Source of the DNA: Zychaea mexicana
Lineage: Eukaryota > Mucoromycota > Mucoromycetes > Mucorales > Lichtheimiaceae
Length of the DNA: 64,000 nucleotides
Direction of reading: 5' to 3'
Assembly (NCBI RefSeq): GCF_025766255.1
Contig: NW_026516812.1
Span: 1 to 64,000 of the forward strand
Shown piece after piece: positions 59,820 to 64,000 of the stretch; within the stretch, counting starts at the first letter, position 1; each line of letters begins with the position of its first letter. A program made the position numbers and the translations under genes. The notes below the pieces were generated by a model. It ran no database searches, was not told the DNA's origin, and saw nothing but the letters and a program-made list of their open reading frames with translations.

Positions 59820-62800
59820 AGCGCAATCGTCGTGTCATCGTGTGAAATGACCGAAAGCCCGCGACGCACTATTATCCTCGAACGTCATCGAGCCCTTTAT
59901 TGTAATCGATGAGAACTTTATCTCAGTCGGCTTTAATATAGCATGCTCTTTCATCTGTAACCGAACACGGGCGGTTCTTTTTCTCTTGCGATCTCCTTTT
60001 TTTGGCAACGAGGGTACCGTTTACAACGAGCTGCTGCTTCAGCGAGGGAGCCTCGGTCGGAAATTATCCAATCTTTGCAATTTGTTACTTCTCACTTACA
60101 TGAAGCGTTTGTTGTAGATGGTCAACCACTTGGCCTATATGTAACTGATGTAATGCATAATACACGCTACTACCCGAAACAACTTTGTCAATTCTCCTAA
60201 AAAATAATGGCTTCTATTTTTGGTGTAGCGGCTAGATGCATTATTATCGTCAACACAATAAACGAGGATAACGCCATCCCTGCTCCGCTATTCGAATTAA
60301 AACTTTATTATTATGGGATTTGGAAACGGAGGGCATCTCAGGATTACTGGTGAAGCTTGCTGCTATGTAGAAATGCGCACTGCTGTCCTGCTCAATTGCT
60401 GCCCCAAAAACCGTAGCGATGGCGACACCCAGTGGTCGTGTATCATCATCCTAAGGTGATACAAGGTTATGGAGTTTCATGACAAACAGCAAAATCTGCA
60501 TCAATATCAATCAAATATACCTAAAAATGGGCAGCCGATTATTTCATATATGTGCATTAATATGACTCAGGTTACCTTTTATGCCTGCTTGATTATTAGA
60601 GTAAAAGATCGACTTGCTAGACTTTATTTGCAAGTACAGCGTCATAGTTTCCTGAATAACTGGGATGAATGAAAGGGTGTGGGATACTCGGTTTGGGATG
60701 ATACTGAGAGATACCACGAATAAAGGGCTCTATTATATAATACGTGTATGCGCTATTGCTAATTTTAAGGGTTGAGGTGGGTGCATGTACGTCGATTCCG
60801 AGGTAAACGGGCTTTCCTTCTGTTTTTCGAACTGTTGTATACGACTATTGAGATCTCGTTTTGATGAATGCAGTTTTGGCGTAGTATGTGTTGTCATTGT
60901 AGAAATTCAAGTAACACAAAAAGATGGTACGGATTTGTAATGCCAAAATGTTCTTACATGAATATTGCACTTTCTGCATGTATGATAGGTGCATACTACT
61001 TTTGCTGGCCACTGGATCACTTGCTCTCGAGCGGAACGATTCCAAGTCCTCGTATGCAATCAACAATGTGTGTTGCAGCTCATGATGCTGATATGTCTAT
61101 AGTATTCCTTTTATTTTTGTTAGTCATGTTTCCTCGAGTGTCGCCGATGTTCTTGTCGTTTCGATATCACCATGATGTTTGTGAGCTGGTTTGTGTTTCT
61201 TGTAGCTCACACTTCCCGGCTTACGCTCTTCTATTACTGTGTTATTATAGCGTTAAGCTTCACCAATGAGTTGCTAACGGCTCGATTCTTATTTTCTGGT
61301 TTACATACTGAGAAATCCAAGTGCGTGTTCCATCATCTAAAGCAAACCATGACCTATTCATTGACATACCCTGCAGTTTTCTCTTGTGATCCGACAACTG
61401 ACTACATTATCCGCATCCAAAAAAATCTCTAAAGATTATTGCTTTCTAAAGGCATTGTTTGCTAATAATTTTTCTTTCTAATCATTAATAACGTCGTGTT
61501 TGTGTGGAAACCTTGCATGTTATAAGTAGCGTACACAAAGCTGCTATAGTAGCGTGAATGTATATGGTGACCAACAGTGATAAAAACAAATGAATATGTC
61601 ACACTCAAACATCATCATAAAATGGAACTACTATTAGTAGTTAACAGCAAGAATGATGTACAAAGCACGCCCATCACCATCTTCATCATCATCACCATTT
61701 AGAAACGGTGAGCTCTACGATTTCGCACAAAGAATTAATTCGCAACGTGTCTCGAGGATTCGTGTTGTGCTCAAGTTGTTTGGATGATCTACCCCATGCG
61801 GTTATGATATCTAAAAACAAACGTCAAAATCGATCTCTTTAATGATGCATTTGTGCTCATCTATCCCCTCGATGATGCCATTGGAAGTTTAGACAATATC
61901 CAGGGAGCGAGTGAGCTGATACTTTTGGCGTCATATCTTGCTGCGACCTATGATGTTTTTATGTCGTATTGTGGCAATAGTGGGCCTCCGATTGCTAATA
62001 CCTTGTAGAATGTGAGCATGACCACAATGCTGCGAATAGTATTATTTAGTGCGTTGAATTTATGCTGTACGTACAAGTTGTTTTGGCTCAAACAGAGTAA
62101 CCCGTATTGATCCACTGGCTGTAAGCTATCACAGCTAAAATCAAGACTGAATACGATGGCGAAAGCTCGGAAATAAAGATGTTGCAGGAACTTTATGGAA
62201 ACAACAACCACCCCAGCAATGGCTTACATAGTTTACACAACAAACAACCAAGTGCATTAGACAGCAACAGAATACAGAATCAAGCAACAGGTAGAACTAA
62301 TATCATATTGATATGAAACAGCAATTTGTATATAGGCAAATGGTGTCATGAACACTATAAAGGAAGAATTCACCTAATGACTATAGAGCGTACTGTAGAC
62401 ATTTTGAGAGGAACCCATTGTACTTGTATGTACATTACAGATAACGCGATCAAATTGTTCCGATTCTAAAAGCCTTTCTTCCTTTGGCGTGCAATGCAAA
62501 GATGTAAAGTAATACATATGAAGCATTTTATGTCAAATGTAGTTTACCCAGGTTCTGTATGTGGAAATCAGTCATCAGCAGGAAAATCTCAATGGAATGA
62601 AGCTAAAGAGAAATCAAACAATCATCACAAGTGAGGACGTGGTAATTCCGGGCGCGCTCGGTAAAGAAGGAAAACCACTGCGGACCATATGGCCCTGTTC
62701 CTTTTGTTCCTTTCCAGACTGTAGCTCGTATATGCGATCTAAAAATATACAAGCGTGTTGAGTTTCGTGTCAGTCAAGAAGTAGAAGATAGCGAGCACAC

Positions 62801-63645
62801 AACATTCGATAGCATGGAAAATAAGAATGTTACTGATCTGTAACGGTGCATACCGTCACGACGATATCCGACCTGCATGGTTGATTAAGGAGTAGTTGAC
62901 CTGGATACCCTATATACAGGTTTTAATTTAGAAGTGGCGGTCGATTTTTATCGATATGGCGCAACAGTTTTTAAAGTTTATGTGTATTTGTACTATAAAA
63001 CCCTGCCAAACTGAAAAACCAACCAACGGCCATTTTTTATGGGAAAAACCTGTTGTAGAAGTATGATGTAGATTAATACATAGACGTTAACTAGCCCCCT
63101 ATTACTCAACGTATATACTAAGACGGGACCCTGAGTTATATGAGTCCCTATCGTTTTATCCTTTGATATATTCGAATCTCATCTTGTTTCTATTGCTTTA
63201 CACTGTTTACCATCCAAGTTTTCAATTGTAGGTATCTGGGTCGATACTGTTACACGATGCCGTTATTAAATGGGTGCTCAAGAACATACAATTAAATTAG
63301 AGGGCCATATTCTGGATCTAAGTAACAATGATAGTGATGCTGAATCAACTGCTGATGACGACGACGACAACGAAAATCTCATGCATGCGGTCGATAGCGC
63401 ATGACAAGGCCAAAGTGACCTTGTAGAAACTGAAGTAGATCAAACGGCGAACAAAAAATGCATACTCTTCCACAGTATCAATGAAATGACCTACGATATA
63501 TGGTTAAAAGGGTTCTATACCCGACCCGACCCGTTCAACCCGACGGGTCAAAACTCGGGTTGACGGGTCAAGACTGATTTCAATGTAGTGATGAAGGAAG
63601 TGTCAATCAGCCTGAACTTGAGCGCTGGAAGTGATTTTTCCTCAC
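59820..63645. other. Gene-poor island, ~3.8 kb
   Basis: No gene of known family. A frame around 61172-61432 is hydrophobic (VSWFVFLVAHTSRLTLFYYC) but unsupported. A short acidic frame near 63271-63405 (MGAQEHTIKLEGHILDLSNN, then a run of Asp) is reminiscent of the N terminus of a nuclear or transposon protein but ends quickly. Confidence 0.4.
63528..63569. repeat. Inverted repeat, potential hairpin
   Basis: Left arm GACCCGTTCAACCCGA (63528-63543) and right arm TCGGGTTGACGGGTC (63555-63569) are reverse complements apart from a one-base bulge, with an 11-nt loop. It is preceded by additional CCCGACCCGA units, so it may be a fold-back end of a small mobile element. Confidence 0.8.
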
Positions 63646-63739
63646 CAATATATGCTTTCCATAAGAGTTCGGGCATATCAAGCACAGGTTGACCAATTCC
63701 GAGTTCGAAAATGGAGCGACAACGGCCCTCAGCGTGTTT
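63646..63739 (-). pseudogene. Orphan exon of pre-mRNA splicing factor CLF1 / crooked neck (HAT-repeat protein)
   Basis: A 94-nt segment bounded by a good acceptor (TTATTTTGCAG) and donor (GTGAGG) reads [20 protein letters not shown], then [11 protein letters not shown]. This corresponds to a half-a-TPR repeat of Clf1/Crn (animal form ARAIYELAISQPRLDMPEVL). No neighbouring exon of the gene was found for about 900 nt downstream or in the 260 nt to the window edge. It is therefore either a lone captured exon or part of a decayed copy. If the gene continues beyond 64000, only upstream exons could be there; the missing downstream exon still argues for a relic. Confidence 0.6.
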
Positions 63740-64000
63740 CTGCAAAATAACTTTTTTTTCTTGACAGACAGACAGGCAGAATAGCCGTCAAACTTTAATA
63801 ACGTTCTCTTTTGAAATGTGCATTTCAGAAGTACACGAGGGCCCAGAAGGATGCAAGTCTAAAATATGTAATTGGTAATGAATTGGTAGTTTCATTTTTG
63901 AAGATATAGTATCTTTAAATGGTAAATATGTTTTTCTACAGAAGGGACGACGGTAGTACATTTATACATACAGCACAAAGATATATTCACACACACAGAC

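Noticed and set aside
60868..61432. Hydrophobic frames resembling a membrane protein
   Set aside because: Overlapping frames of similar hydrophobicity in AT/TTT-rich DNA, no splice model and no family match.

Overview
This is nuclear DNA from a filamentous fungus. The genes are split by many short introns (about 65 to 130 nt, GT-AG with a few GC-AG), and several proteins are eukaryotic or specifically fungal (complex I 21 kDa subunit, ARPC5, CDK11, SEN54, RIO1, Dap1-type MAPR, an MMT-type cation transporter). A nicastrin gene, a UDP-glucuronate decarboxylase gene and the general gene structure suggest an early-diverging lineage, most likely Mucoromycota/Mucorales. That placement is inference; no rRNA or organism-specific marker is present. 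All gene models below were built by eye by joining exons at splice sites that keep the protein family's reading frame intact, so single-base boundary errors are possible.

Layout. 0.5-1.7 kb: an F-box protein gene. 2-4.2 kb: a mostly unreadable stretch ending in an Rtc4-like exon. 4.7-10.2 kb: a divergent pair, a TcuA-like FAD-dependent tricarballylate dehydrogenase (minus) and an ACS-family MFS transporter (plus), which could form a small carboxylate uptake/oxidation module. 11.2-14.4 kb: an RFX winged-helix transcription factor. 14.9-17.8 kb: nicastrin, the substrate-receptor subunit of gamma-secretase. 19.8-21.4 kb: short/branched-chain acyl-CoA dehydrogenase. 22.5-23.3 kb: ARPC5. 23.8-25.5 kb (minus): a CDK11/PITSLRE-type kinase. 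29.1-30.7 kb: UDP-glucuronate decarboxylase with an 8-nt microexon. 31.0-31.7 kb (minus): a Dap1/MAPR heme protein. 33.9-34.5 kb: a frameshifted remnant of mitochondrial prolyl-tRNA synthetase. 35.3-36.1 kb: a tandem duplication carrying a coding-like insert. 39.5-40.3 kb: complex I 21 kDa subunit. 40.6-42.9 kb: RIO1 kinase. 43.0-43.7 kb (minus): a Ych1/Ibp1-like rhodanese phosphatase. 44.6-46.6 kb: a membrane family-2 glycosyltransferase. 51.3-52.3 kb (minus): SEN54. 54.2-55.6 kb (minus): a 2-oxoglutarate/Fe(II) oxygenase. 56.7-58.7 kb (minus): a mitochondrial CDF metal transporter. 63.6-63.7 kb (minus): a single orphan exon of CLF1/crooked-neck.

The genes are mostly unrelated housekeeping genes, as is usual for a fungal chromosome arm. 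They sit in dense blocks (4.7-25.9, 29-31.8 and 39.5-46.6 kb) separated by AT-rich gene-poor islands (26-29, 32-39, 46.6-51.2 and 59-64 kb). The broken or partial genes and the local repeats lie mainly in or beside those islands. I saw no rRNA, convincing tRNA, CRISPR array or intact transposon.
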